This document shows positions 8,100 through 16,617 of a DNA stretch of 44,820 bases, one piece after another. The DNA lies in NCBI GenBank assembly GCA_040385825.1, contig JAZKGQ010000038.1, positions 1-44,820 of the forward strand, given 5' to 3'. The DNA is from JANNNF01 sp040385825 (GTDB taxonomy: Bacteria; Pseudomonadota; Alphaproteobacteria; Rhodobacterales; Rhodobacteraceae). How positions within the stretch are numbered: position 1 is the first letter of the stretch; each line of letters begins with the position of its first letter. Made by a program: the position numbers and the translations under genes. The notes under the pieces are model-generated. The model was not told where the DNA came from. It did no database searches and was given only the letters and a program-made list of their open reading frames with translations.

Positions 8100-8880
8100 T
8101 TTCCTTGTGCGCGCCGGGTTGGCGGGGGTGGGGCTGTCGCTGGCGACGGGGCCTTTGGGGGCTTTGGTGATCTGGCGGCGCATGGCCTATTTCGGCGATG
8201 CCACCAGCCACGCGGCGCTTCTGGGGGTGGCGCTGGCGCTGGCGACCGATCTGCCGATTGGTCTGGGCACGCTGGCGGTGGCGCTGGTCATGGCGGTGAC
8301 GGTGGCGACGCTGGCGGCGCGGGGCTGGGCGATGGACACCACGTTGGGCGTGCTGGCCCATGCGGCGCTGGCCATCGGGCTGGTCGCGGTCAGTTTCGTG
8401 CCCGGCGCGCGGACTGGCCTTTCGGCCTATCTGTTCGGCGATATTCTGGCGGTGTCGCGCGGCGATCTGGCCTTTGTCTGGGGCGGGGCGCTGCTGGTGG
8501 CGGGGCTGCTGGCCTGGCGCTGGCAGGCCCTGCTGACCGCCACCCTGAACGAGGATCTGGCCCATGCCAGCGGCATCAACCCCGACAGGGAACGGCTGAT
8601 CCTGACGCTGGCCTTGGCGCTGGTGGTGGCGGTGGCGCTGAAGCTGGTGGGGGCCTTGCTGATTGCGGCAATGCTGATCATTCCGGCGGCAGCGGCGCGC
8701 GGGCTGGCCCGCAGCCCCGAGGCGATGGCGGGGTTTGCCGTGCTGATCGGGGCGCTGGCATCGGTGGCGGGGCTGGCTTTGTCCTTGTGGCAGGACACGC
8801 CTGCCGGGCCGTCGATCATCGCGGCGGCGGCGGCGGTGTTCGCGCTGTCGGCCAGTTTCGGGCGCATGCGGCGCGGCTAG
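8089..8880 (+). CDS. znuB: Zinc ABC transporter permease ZnuB
   Basis: 263 residues, almost wholly hydrophobic with about eight predicted membrane segments. This is the ABC-3 permease that forms the inner-membrane zinc channel with ZnuC and receives Zn2+ from ZnuA. MLDDFLVRAGLAGVGLSLATGP and RRMAYFGDATSHAALLGVAL are typical of the family; the latter is the coupling loop. The frame is open for 25 codons upstream, but that stretch is only the His codons of znuC read out of frame, so ATG 8089 is chosen. Last gene of the zur operon, just before the assembly gap. Confidence 0.94.
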   Translation: MLDDFLVRAGLAGVGLSLATGPLGALVIWRRMAYFGDATSHAALLGVALALATDLPIGLGTLAVALVMAVTVATLAARGWAMDTTLGVLAHAALAIGLVAVSFVPGARTGLSAYLFGDILAVSRGDLAFVWGGALLVAGLLAWRWQALLTATLNEDLAHASGINPDRERLILTLALALVVAVALKLVGALLIAAMLIIPAAAARGLARSPEAMAGFAVLIGALASVAGLALSLWQDTPAGPSIIAAAAAVFALSASFGRMRRG

Positions 8881-8900
8881 GGTCCGGGACAGGGGCGGGG

Positions 8901-8910
8901 NNNNNNNNNN
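8901..8910. other. Assembly gap (10 N)
   Basis: Ten undetermined bases lie between the znuB stop and the PepSY gene stop. The true length of missing sequence is unknown. The flanks are C-rich and non-coding, so a GC-rich hairpin that broke the assembly is likely. The two genes either side converge. Confidence 0.95.
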
Positions 8911-8968
8911 TTCCTCCGCCCAAGCTTCCGCCGCCAGAGGACACCCTCGCGCCGCCCCCCCCGCGGAT

Positions 8969-10357
8969 TTACGACAGCGCGCGGCGCAGGCGGGGCAGAT
9001 GGCGCAGCACGGCCCAGTCCAGCACCACCACGGCCAGCATCGTGGCCCCGGCCAGCGGGAACAGCACGCCCAAGGCCAGCATCAGCAGCGCCGCCCCCTT
9101 CCACAGCGGCATGTCCAGCGGTCTGGGCGGGGCGGCCAGACGGGCGGCCCCGGTCGGGCGGCGCTTCCACCACATCACCAGACCCGACACCGCCATGAAG
9201 ATGATCGACAGGCAGAACGCCGTGTTCAGCACCAGATTCCACAGCCCCATGTCGCCCTCGTGAAAGGCGACGCCGACCGCCATCATCTTGGCATAGGCCG
9301 AATAATCGGCAAAGCGCACATCGGCCAGCACATTGCCGGTGAACTGGTCGACATGCAGGGTGCGATCGCCCGTTGGGTCGGAACCGTCGTTCGACATGCT
9401 GTCATGGCTGACGGTCCAGACGCCCGTGGCATCGCCCGGCAGCGTCACCTGAAACCGCCCGTCAAAGCCAAGACTGCGGGCAAAGCCCACCACACTGTCC
9501 AGACTGACCGGACCTGTCACCGCCTGAACCCCGGCCAGCGATCCTGACAGCGGCAGCGGCGTCTGCTCCAGCGCCCATGGCACCTCTTTGGCGGCGCCGT
9601 GGTTCATGCTGGCATGAGTCTCATCCGACAGCGGCACGGCCTCCCATTTCTCTGCCGGAAAGGTCGACCAGGCCTGCACCAGCCGCTCGCCCCAGATGCC
9701 GGTCCAGGACAGGCCCGAGATCAGGAACACCACCAGCAGCAGCGACACCCAGAGGCCCACCACCCCATGCAGGGATTTCCACAAGCCCCGGCCCCTGGCC
9801 GCCAGATCGGGGCGCAGAGCCGCGCGCCAGCCCGCACCACGCGGCCAGTGCAGATACACCCCTGTCACCACCAGAACCATGGACAGGCTGGCCGCAATCT
9901 CGATCAGCCGGTCGCCAAGCGTGCCAAGCAACAGGGTGCCATGAATTTCATTGGCCAGATCATACCAGCCGGCCTGCCAGGGGGCCACGTCCCGGACCTC
10001 GCCGGAATAGGGGTCGATCAGTACGGCGGTCGCGGTATCGCCCGCGTCGACCTTGAACACGGCAACCCGGTCTGCGGCCAGTGGCTCGATATACTGGCTG
10101 GCCTTGCCCCCCGGCACGGCGGCTTCGGCGGCGGCTTGCAGGGCAGACGGGGCCATCAGGGTGGCGCCGACGGGCACTTGCGTCTGCTCGCCGTTCAGGC
10201 CGGACAGGGCGGCGATCCACAGCATGATCAACCCGGTTGTGGCCAGCATGATCAGGAAGGGGATCACATAAAGCCCGGCATAGAAATGCCAGCGCCATGC
10301 GATGAAATAGAAACGTGCGCCCGCATGCGGGGCGGCTTCGGACGGGATGGATTGCAT
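8969..10357 (-). CDS. PepSY-associated transmembrane protein (iron-regulated membrane protein family)
   Basis: 462 residues. The first membrane helix follows an aromatic segment (FYFIAWRWHFYAGLYVIPFL), characteristic of PepSY_TM/PiuB-type proteins. Further helices lie near residues 185-210, 225-250 and 385-410, with two C-terminal helices near 430-450. A PepSY-like extracytoplasmic region follows helix 1 (AVFKVDAGDTATAVLIDPYSGEVRDV) and recurs before the fourth helix (HVDQFTGNVLADVRF). Family members accompany TonB-dependent siderophore or copper uptake and may act as inner-membrane reductases. Here the only partner is the DUF2946-like gene 42 bp upstream on the same strand; no TonB receptor is in view. 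Confidence 0.85.
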   Translation of the reverse strand: MQSIPSEAAPHAGARFYFIAWRWHFYAGLYVIPFLIMLATTGLIMLWIAALSGLNGEQTQVPVGATLMAPSALQAAAEAAVPGGKASQYIEPLAADRVAVFKVDAGDTATAVLIDPYSGEVRDVAPWQAGWYDLANEIHGTLLLGTLGDRLIEIAASLSMVLVVTGVYLHWPRGAGWRAALRPDLAARGRGLWKSLHGVVGLWVSLLLVVFLISGLSWTGIWGERLVQAWSTFPAEKWEAVPLSDETHASMNHGAAKEVPWALEQTPLPLSGSLAGVQAVTGPVSLDSVVGFARSLGFDGRFQVTLPGDATGVWTVSHDSMSNDGSDPTGDRTLHVDQFTGNVLADVRFADYSAYAKMMAVGVAFHEGDMGLWNLVLNTAFCLSIIFMAVSGLVMWWKRRPTGAARLAAPPRPLDMPLWKGAALLMLALGVLFPLAGATMLAVVVLDWAVLRHLPRLRRALS

Positions 10358-10399
10358 CCGGCCAACTCCTTGACTTGATTTTCGATTGAGGGGCGAAGA

Positions 10400-10795
10400 T
10401 CAGGTCAGCGCAGGCGGACCCCGCGCATAGACCCCGCGCGGATCATGCGCCGGGGCATAGGCAAACTGCGGCGGTGCAGAAGGGGGGGCTTGCGTCAGCA
10501 GCCGTGGCGGCGTGGCGGGGGTGGGGGCGTCGGCCAGCGCCACGATCCCGGCAGCCGCCGCCCAGTCGCAGGTGCCGGGGGCCTTGGCCGGCAGGTCCGA
10601 CACCTCGCCCGTTGCGGGGTCGAACAGCACGTTCACCCGGCCATCGGTGGTGCACAGCACCATCACGATGCGGCCATCGGCCCCCTGCATCGGCATCGCC
10701 GCCGCAGGGATCAGCGCCAGCAACCCGAACGGCAGCAGCATCAGCACCAGGGCGATGCGGCGCAACAGAGCCATGGGGGGGCGGAGGCCGGTCAT
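10400..10795 (-). CDS. DUF2946-like small exported protein
   Basis: 131 residues from ATG 10795. The first about 35 residues are a membrane or signal segment (MALLRRIALVLMLLPFGLLALIPAAAMP). GRIVMVLCTTDG and a single later Cys in TCDWAAAAG follow, then a Pro/Ala-rich tail. The 'VLCTxDG ... C' pattern and the position before a PepSY gene resemble DUF2946 proteins found beside metal-uptake genes. The role is unknown; a periplasmic copper or haem link is inference from family context. The frame is open 20 codons further upstream, but 10795 fits the signal peptide best. Confidence 0.65.
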   Translation of the reverse strand: MTGLRPPMALLRRIALVLMLLPFGLLALIPAAAMPMQGADGRIVMVLCTTDGRVNVLFDPATGEVSDLPAKAPGTCDWAAAAGIVALADAPTPATPPRLLTQAPPSAPPQFAYAPAHDPRGVYARGPPALT

Positions 10796-10964
10796 GCGGC
10801 TGCATAGCGGTGTCCGGCTTGCCCGGTCAAGCGTGACAAAACGCGCAAAGCCCATGCCGTTTTTTGCGCATCATGTCGTTTTTCTCTGCCAAAGGTCGGC
10901 CCGTCTTGCCCTCTTGCGCCTGCATCGGGCACATATGGGGCAAATCAAATCTGAGGTGTCCGCG

Positions 10965-13460
10965 ATGAAAACCCATGTCAAAGCTCTGGTTGTCGGCGGG
11001 GGGGCTGTCGGCAACGGCATCGCCTATCATCTGGCCAAGGCCGGGTGGGACACCATGCTGGTGGAACGGGATGAACTGACCGCCGGGTCGACCTGGCATG
11101 CGGCGGGTCTGCTGCCCCTGTTCAACATGGGCTATGCCACCACCCATATCCACAAATACTCGGTCGATTTCTACAAATCGCTGGAGGCTGAAACCGGCCT
11201 GAACGCAGGCTTTGCCGTGGTCGGCAACCTGCGGATGGCGCAGCATCAGGCCCGGATGGACGAGTATATGCTCTATTCGTCGGTCGCTGAAACCGCCGGG
11301 GTGTATCACGAATTCCTGACCCCCGGCCAGATGAAGGACCGCTGGCCGCTGCTGCGCACCGATGATCTGGTGGGCGCGCTGTACCATCCGCAGGACGGCT
11401 ACATCAACCCGGCCGACGTGACGCAGGCCATGGCCAAGGGCGCGCGCCAGCACGGGGCGACCATCGAGCGCAAGATTCAGGTCAACGGTTATCGCTGGAC
11501 CGGCAGCGAATGGATCGTGTCCTGCGTGCGGATGGTCGAACAGGGCGGCAATCTGGTGGCCTCGGAGGACGTGTTCGAGATCCGCGCCGAACATGTGGTC
11601 ACCGCCACCGGCAACCATGCGCAACGCACCGCGCGTCTGTTGGGCGTGAAAATCCCGGCCATTCCGGTGGAACACCAGTATATCGTGACCGAACCCGACC
11701 CGATGTTGGTCGAATATCGCAAGACCAACCCGGAACACCCGGTTCTGCGCGATGCCGATGCGAAATGGTATGTGCGCGAAGAACGCGGCGGCTGGATTCT
11801 TGGCCCCTATGAAAAGGGCGCCCCCGCCCGGTTTGAATATGACGTGCCCGCCAGCTTCCGCGCCGATCTGTTCCCGCTGGATCTGGAGCGGATCGAGGCC
11901 GAATACATGGCGATGATCCATCGCCTGCCGTCATCCGAAACCGTTGGTCTGAAAGACGATTTCAACGGCCCGATCTGTTATACTCCCGATGGCAACCCGC
12001 TGGTCGGCCCGGTGCCGGGCCTGCGCAACATGTGGCTGGCCGAAGGCTTCAGCTTTGGCATCACGGCGGCGGGCGGCACCGGGTATTACCTTGCCCAGAT
12101 GATGGTGAACGGCGAGGCCGAGATCGACATGGCCAGCCTTGACCCGCGCCGCTATGGCAACTGGATCACCACCGAATATGCCGCGCGCAAGAACGAGGAA
12201 TGCTACGACCACGTCTTCATCCTGCATCACCCCGATGAAGAACGCCCCGCCGCCCGGCCCCTGCGCACCGCCCCGGTCTATGACCGCCAGAAGGCGCTTG
12301 GCGCGCAGTTCGGGCAGGTGAACGGCTGGGAACGCCCGATCTATTACGGCCCTGTCGATGCGCCCGAGGATTTCGACCATGACGGGCGGTCGTTCCGCCG
12401 TGGCACCTGGTGGCCCCATGCGGTGGAGGAGGCCAAGGCCATCCGCGAAACGGCAGGTCTGATCGACGCCACCGCCTTTACCAAGCACATCGTGCGCGGG
12501 CCGGGGGCGACGGCGTTCCTTGACTGGTTCACCTGCAACGCCCTGCCCAAGGTTGGCCGCATCAACCTGACCTATGCGCTGACCCCCACCGGCACCACCC
12601 GCACAGAATATACCATCGTGCGCAATGGCGAGAACGACTATTACCTTGTGTCCGCCGGGGCCTGGACGGCCTATGACGGCGACTATCTGCGCAAATGCGC
12701 CGAGGACAAGGCCCCCGAGTTCGGCTATATCGAAGTGCATGACGTGACGACCCAATGGGGTGTCTTCGCCATTGCCGGTCCGAACAGCCGCAAGATTCTG
12801 GCCGAGCTGATCAAGGATGCCGACCCTGCAACCGCGCTGTCCAACAAGCGCTTTCCCTGGCTGTCGGCCCGCAAGATCGAACTGGGCATGTGCCCGGTCA
12901 ATGCGATCCGCGTGGCCTATACGGGCGAGCTGGGCTGGGAATTGCACCACCCGATCGAGATGCAGCGCTATCTGTGGGACCAGCTTTTGAAGGCTGGCGA
13001 AAAGCACGGCATGAAGCTGGTTGGTGCCCGCGCGCAAAACTGGCTGCGGCAGGAAAAATCCTACCGCGCCTTCGGCAACGAGCTGGGCCGCGATGCGACC
13101 CCGCTGGAGGCCGCGTTGGACCGGTTTGTGGACCTGTCGAAGGATTTTCAGGGCAAACAGGCGATGCTGGACACCGGCATCCGGTCCAAATGCGTGACAG
13201 TGCTGATCGACGGCCCGTCGGACACCGATCCCTGGGGCAAGGAAGCCTTGCTGGTGGACGGCGTGAAGGTGGGCCGTCTGACCTCGGGCGGCTGGTCGGT
13301 GGCCTTTGGCAAGCAGATCGGCATGGGCTATGTCCGCCCCGATCTGGCCGAGGTGGGCACCAAGCTGAAGGTCAAGATGCTGCTGGCCGAATGGGACGCA
13401 GTGGTGGTCGAGGACAGCCCGTTCGATCCAAGCAACGCGCGTATCCGGGTGGATGGGTAG
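10965..13460 (+). CDS. FAD-dependent oxidoreductase with C-terminal GcvT domain (dimethylglycine/sarcosine dehydrogenase-like)
   Basis: 831 residues, the length of the DMGDH/SARDH family. The N-terminal DAO domain (about 5-380) has VVGGGAVGNGIAYHLAKAG. STWHAAGL follows with His45, matching the His that carries covalent FAD in dimethylglycine and sarcosine dehydrogenases. A linker (FAO_M) follows, then a GcvT folate-binding domain (about 440-710) and a GcvT C-terminal barrel (about 725-830). These enzymes oxidatively demethylate N-methyl amines and pass the one-carbon unit to tetrahydrofolate. Start 10965 is set by TGAGGTG upstream. The exact substrate is not determined, because bacterial homologues act on dimethylglycine, sarcosine and related amines. 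A dispersed repeat begins directly after the stop codon. Confidence 0.87.
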   Translation: MKTHVKALVVGGGAVGNGIAYHLAKAGWDTMLVERDELTAGSTWHAAGLLPLFNMGYATTHIHKYSVDFYKSLEAETGLNAGFAVVGNLRMAQHQARMDEYMLYSSVAETAGVYHEFLTPGQMKDRWPLLRTDDLVGALYHPQDGYINPADVTQAMAKGARQHGATIERKIQVNGYRWTGSEWIVSCVRMVEQGGNLVASEDVFEIRAEHVVTATGNHAQRTARLLGVKIPAIPVEHQYIVTEPDPMLVEYRKTNPEHPVLRDADAKWYVREERGGWILGPYEKGAPARFEYDVPASFRADLFPLDLERIEAEYMAMIHRLPSSETVGLKDDFNGPICYTPDGNPLVGPVPGLRNMWLAEGFSFGITAAGGTGYYLAQMMVNGEAEIDMASLDPRRYGNWITTEYAARKNEECYDHVFILHHPDEERPAARPLRTAPVYDRQKALGAQFGQVNGWERPIYYGPVDAPEDFDHDGRSFRRGTWWPHAVEEAKAIRETAGLIDATAFTKHIVRGPGATAFLDWFTCNALPKVGRINLTYALTPTGTTRTEYTIVRNGENDYYLVSAGAWTAYDGDYLRKCAEDKAPEFGYIEVHDVTTQWGVFAIAGPNSRKILAELIKDADPATALSNKRFPWLSARKIELGMCPVNAIRVAYTGELGWELHHPIEMQRYLWDQLLKAGEKHGMKLVGARAQNWLRQEKSYRAFGNELGRDATPLEAALDRFVDLSKDFQGKQAMLDTGIRSKCVTVLIDGPSDTDPWGKEALLVDGVKVGRLTSGGWSVAFGKQIGMGYVRPDLAEVGTKLKVKMLLAEWDAVVVEDSPFDPSNARIRVDG

Positions 13461-13461
13461 A

Positions 13462-13714
13462 GCAAGACGATCCTTCCTGCAACAGGCCCAGTTTTCCGGC
13501 GTGCCTTCTTGACATGCACGACGAGAGGGGAATGCCCGACCGCCGGGTGGGCAGACAACGGCAGTTCTACGCGGTTTATGGGTCAACTTCTCCCACAGTA
13601 GTTCTGCTGGTGACGTTGCAGAATGCCCGCCCGAGGGGGCGGTCGGGCATTGCCCGGCGCGCTACGCGCTTGATTCCGGGCTGAGGAAGGTGGTTCAGCG
13701 AAGGTTCATCGCGC
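13462..13714 (+). repeat. Dispersed ~253-bp intergenic repeat, copy 1
   Basis: Aligns along its length with 23605-23857. Its right third also matches the inverted, truncated copy at 44732-44820. It starts about 2 bp after a stop codon. AATGCCCGACCGCC (13531-13544) is the exact reverse complement of 13638-13651, giving a 14-bp long-range stem. A second, alternative 5' arm (AATGCCCG at 13622) can pair with the same 3' arm. A third hairpin spans 13653-13680, with CCCGG/CCGGG outside and GCGC/GCGC inside. The region 13461-13815 has no gene. Relationship to named repeat families is unknown to me. Confidence 0.8.
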
Positions 13715-13755
13715 TCTAATATTGTTGCCACCTCAGGGACCGGGGCCAGCCCCTC

Positions 13756-13811
13756 GCGCGAACGGTGAAAACCATTCGCGCATCCCTCGGGATATTTGGG
13801 CCAATGTGAAA
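13756..13811. repeat. Hairpin plus GGGATATTTGGGCCA module, copy A
   Basis: GCGCGAA-C-GGT and ACC-A-TTCGCGC form a stem closed by a GAAA tetraloop (13756-13781). The string CTCGGGATATTTGGGCCAA and then TGTGAAA follow directly. The same order of GC hairpin then GGATATTTG occurs near 21081 and, inverted, near 21141; the string alone occurs near 16583. It lies just beyond the stop of the minus-strand DMT exporter and may serve as a terminator. Confidence 0.6.
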
Positions 13812-13815
13812 TTGA

Positions 13816-14736
13816 TCACCCCTGCGGCGTCATCGCCTTGCGTTGTCTGGCGCGCTGGATCCCCAGCTTGCGTTCGCGCCAGATGATCAGGATGCCTGCG
13901 ATCACCACCAAGGCCGCGCCCAGAAGCATCGTCCAGGTCGGCGCCTCGGCGAACACGAAATAGCCGATCAGCAGGGCAAAGATCATTGACGCATAATCGA
14001 AGGGGGCGACCAGCGACGCATCGGCCTCGCGGTAGCTGGAGGTCAGCAGGATCTGCCCGACCCCACCCAGTACCCCCGCGCCGATCAGCAACAAGGCCTC
14101 TGGCCCGGTGGGAATGACCCAGCCGAAGGGCAGGGTCGTCAGGGACAGGCCGGTGGCGGTCAGGGAAAAGTAGAACACGATGGCGGGGGTCTTTTCGGTC
14201 ATCACCAGCTTGCGCACGAAGACCTGCGCCAGCGCGGCAAACACCGCGCCCCCCAGCACCACCATCGCGCCAAATGCCTCGGCATGGCCCACCTCGCCGT
14301 TCAGCAGGGTCAGGCGGGGGGTCAGCACGATCAGCACGCCGATCATGCCCAACACGACGCAGGAAATGCGGAAGGCGCGCACCTCCTCGCCCAGAAACAT
14401 CGCGGCGAAGATCACGGTCAGCAGGGGTGCGGCGTAACCGATGGCGGTGACCTCGGGCAGCGGCAGATAGGCGAGGCCTGCAAATCCGAGGCCCATGGCA
14501 AGCGTGCCCATCAGCCCGCGCCAGACATGGCCGATGGGGCTGGCCACCTTCAGGCCCGAGGGCAATTCGCGCCGCAGCATAAGCCAGACCAGAATCACCG
14601 GGATCGCAAAGAACGACCGGAAGAACACCGCCTGCCCGGCGGGCACGTGCTGGGCGGTGGCCTTGATCATCGAGGCCATGACAATGAAGATCAGCACCGA
14701 TCCGACCTTCAGGGCAATGCCGCGCAGCGGGCGCAT
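13816..14736 (-). CDS. DMT/EamA family transporter
   Basis: 306 residues with ten predicted membrane helices in two EamA repeats of five, the drug/metabolite transporter plan. The first repeat starts IALKVGSVLIFIVMASMIKA and the second near FGAMVVLGGAVFAALAQVF. FFRSFFAIPVIL is typical of the family's helix-2 region. It is likely an inner-membrane exporter of metabolites, with substrate unknown. The start at 14736 (MRPLRGIAL) is preferred because GATGAGG lies 6 nt before it; ATGs at 14748 and 14772 are alternatives. It is divergent from adenine deaminase, so purine-related export is conceivable but unsupported. Confidence 0.85.
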   Translation of the reverse strand: MRPLRGIALKVGSVLIFIVMASMIKATAQHVPAGQAVFFRSFFAIPVILVWLMLRRELPSGLKVASPIGHVWRGLMGTLAMGLGFAGLAYLPLPEVTAIGYAAPLLTVIFAAMFLGEEVRAFRISCVVLGMIGVLIVLTPRLTLLNGEVGHAEAFGAMVVLGGAVFAALAQVFVRKLVMTEKTPAIVFYFSLTATGLSLTTLPFGWVIPTGPEALLLIGAGVLGGVGQILLTSSYREADASLVAPFDYASMIFALLIGYFVFAEAPTWTMLLGAALVVIAGILIIWRERKLGIQRARQRKAMTPQG

Positions 14737-14856
14737 GGGAAACCTCATCCGGGAATGCCCCTGTTGGATCATCCCGCGCGCGAGGGTGCAAGGGGAAAGG
14801 GTCTGGACGCCGCCGCCCCGCCGGGGTTTGGTGGGCCAGCATGCAGGAGAGCGCCG

Positions 14857-16563
14857 ATGACCCTTTCAGACCGCATTGACCAGGGCCGTGGCCTGACCCC
14901 CGCCGATCTGGTGCTGAAGGGCGGGCGCGTCTTCGACCTGATCACCGGCGATCTGGTGCAAACCGATGTGGCGATCTGCGGCGATACCATCGTGGGGGTG
15001 TTTGGCGACTATGCGGGGGGGCGCGAGATTGATGTGGCGGGGCGCATTCTGGTGCCGGGGTTCATCGACACCCATCTGCATATCGAATCCTCGCTTGTCA
15101 CCCCGCATGAATTTGACCGCTGCGTCACGCCTCGGGGCGTGACGACGGCGATCTGCGATCCGCACGAGATTGCCAATGTGCTTGGCCTGCCGGGGATTCA
15201 TTACTTTCTGGAAAGCGCCGCGCAGACCCTGATGGACATTCGGGTGAACCTGTCGTCCTGCGTGCCGTCGACCCATATGGAAACCACCGGCGCGCGGCTG
15301 GAGGCGGCTGACTTGGTGCCACTGATGGACCACCCCGGCGTGATCGGGCTTGCGGAATTCATGAATTATCCCGGCGTGCTGATGAAAGACCCCGGCTGTC
15401 TGGCCAAGCTGGAGGCCTTTGCCGGGCGGCATATCGACGGGCATGCTCCCCTGCTGCGGGGGCTGGATCTGAACGGGTATATTGCTGCCGGGATACGGAC
15501 GGAGCATGAGGCGACCAGTTACGACGAGGGGTTGGAGAAACTGCGCAAGGGGCTGCGGGTGCTGATCCGCGAAGGGTCGGTGTCCAAGGATCTGCACGCG
15601 CTGGCGGGGCTGTTGACCGAACGGTTCGCGCCCTATCTGTGCCTTTGCACCGATGACCGCAACCCGCTGGACATTGCCGAGCATGGGCATATCGACCACA
15701 TGATCCGCACCGCGATTGCGCTTGGCGCGCAGCCGCTGGCGGTCTACCGCGCGGCGAGCCTGTCGGCGGCAGAGGCCTTCGGGCTGAAGGACCGCGGGCT
15801 GATCGCACCGGGCAAGCGGGCGGATATTGCGGTGATCGACAGCCTTGAGGGGTGTCATGCCAGCATGGTGCTGGCGGGTGGCCGGGTGGCGGACCGAGCG
15901 GCCTTCGCCGCCCGGCCCACCACCCGGCCTGTAGGGCGACACTCGGTGCAGGCACCGCGCGTCGCGGCCCGCGATTTCCGCACGGCCGATTTGACGAATG
16001 GGGGCAACAGGGTGGAGACGCCGGTGATCGGGATTCTGCCCGGCAAGATCATCACCGAACATCTGACCTTTGATATTGCCCCGGTCGATGGTGACAAGCG
16101 GCCCGATCTGGCCCGTGATCTGGTGAAGATCGCGGTGATCGAACGGCACGGGGTCAACGGCAACCGCGCGACCGGTTTCGTGCGCGGCTTCGGGTTGGCG
16201 CGCGGGGCGATAGCGTCGACCGTTTGCCACGACCATCACAACATCGCGGTAGTGGGGGTGGATTATGGCGACATGGCGCTGGCCGCCAACCGTTTGGGCG
16301 AGATCGAGGGCGGGTTTGTGGTGGTGGCGGGCGGGGTTGTGCTGGCGGAGCTGGCGCTGCCGGTGGCGGGGTTGATGAGCCTTGAGCCGTTCGAGGTTGT
16401 GCGCGACGCGCTGGTCGCTTTGCGGGCTGCGGCGCGCAGTTTGGGCGTGACGCTGGAGGAGCCGTTCCTGCAGCTTGCGTTCCTGTGCCTGCCGGTCATT
16501 CCGCATCTGAAGATCACCGATATGGGGATGGTCGATGTGGACAGGTTCGAGGTGATGCCTTGA
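14857..16563 (+). CDS. ade: Adenine deaminase
   Basis: 568 residues. It hydrolyses adenine to hypoxanthine plus ammonia in purine salvage or catabolism. The amidohydrolase metal motif GFIDTHLHIESS lies at 68-79, DPHE follows near 108, His196 is in GHAPLLRG, and TDDRNP carries the later catalytic Asp. The C-terminal domain, with HDHHN and FVVVAGG, is typical of the dedicated Ade family rather than adenosine deaminase. AGGAGAG 6 nt upstream fixes the start. No other purine genes flank it. Confidence 0.92.
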   Translation: MTLSDRIDQGRGLTPADLVLKGGRVFDLITGDLVQTDVAICGDTIVGVFGDYAGGREIDVAGRILVPGFIDTHLHIESSLVTPHEFDRCVTPRGVTTAICDPHEIANVLGLPGIHYFLESAAQTLMDIRVNLSSCVPSTHMETTGARLEAADLVPLMDHPGVIGLAEFMNYPGVLMKDPGCLAKLEAFAGRHIDGHAPLLRGLDLNGYIAAGIRTEHEATSYDEGLEKLRKGLRVLIREGSVSKDLHALAGLLTERFAPYLCLCTDDRNPLDIAEHGHIDHMIRTAIALGAQPLAVYRAASLSAAEAFGLKDRGLIAPGKRADIAVIDSLEGCHASMVLAGGRVADRAAFAARPTTRPVGRHSVQAPRVAARDFRTADLTNGGNRVETPVIGILPGKIITEHLTFDIAPVDGDKRPDLARDLVKIAVIERHGVNGNRATGFVRGFGLARGAIASTVCHDHHNIAVVGVDYGDMALAANRLGEIEGGFVVVAGGVVLAELALPVAGLMSLEPFEVVRDALVALRAAARSLGVTLEEPFLQLAFLCLPVIPHLKITDMGMVDVDRFEVMP

Positions 16564-16582
16564 CCGGGGAAGCGCGCCGCGC

Positions 16583-16607
16583 GGGGATATTTGGGCCAGT
16601 GCGAAAG
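16583..16607 (+). repeat. GGGATATTTGGGCCA string, copy B
   Basis: GGGGATATTTGGGCCAGT then GCGAAA lies in the 54-bp gap between ade and the SDR gene, preceded by a short GCGCGCCGCGC inverted repeat. It shares the core with copies at 13790 and 21110. Position just before a start codon argues that the string itself need not be a terminator. Confidence 0.55.
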
Positions 16608-16617
16608 GGATAGTGGC

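Noticed and set aside
10965..13460. DMSP demethylase (DmdA) or stand-alone glycine-cleavage T protein
   Set aside because: Those proteins have only the GcvT part. Here an N-terminal FAD domain with the WHAAGL motif makes it DMGDH/SARDH-like.
13483..13683. Small protein frame inside repeat copy 1 (contains PDRRVG and SGIARRA), with a similar translation in copy 2
   Set aside because: The frame in copy 2 is broken by a stop and a 1-nt length difference, and most differences change amino acids while stems are kept, so it is not a maintained gene.
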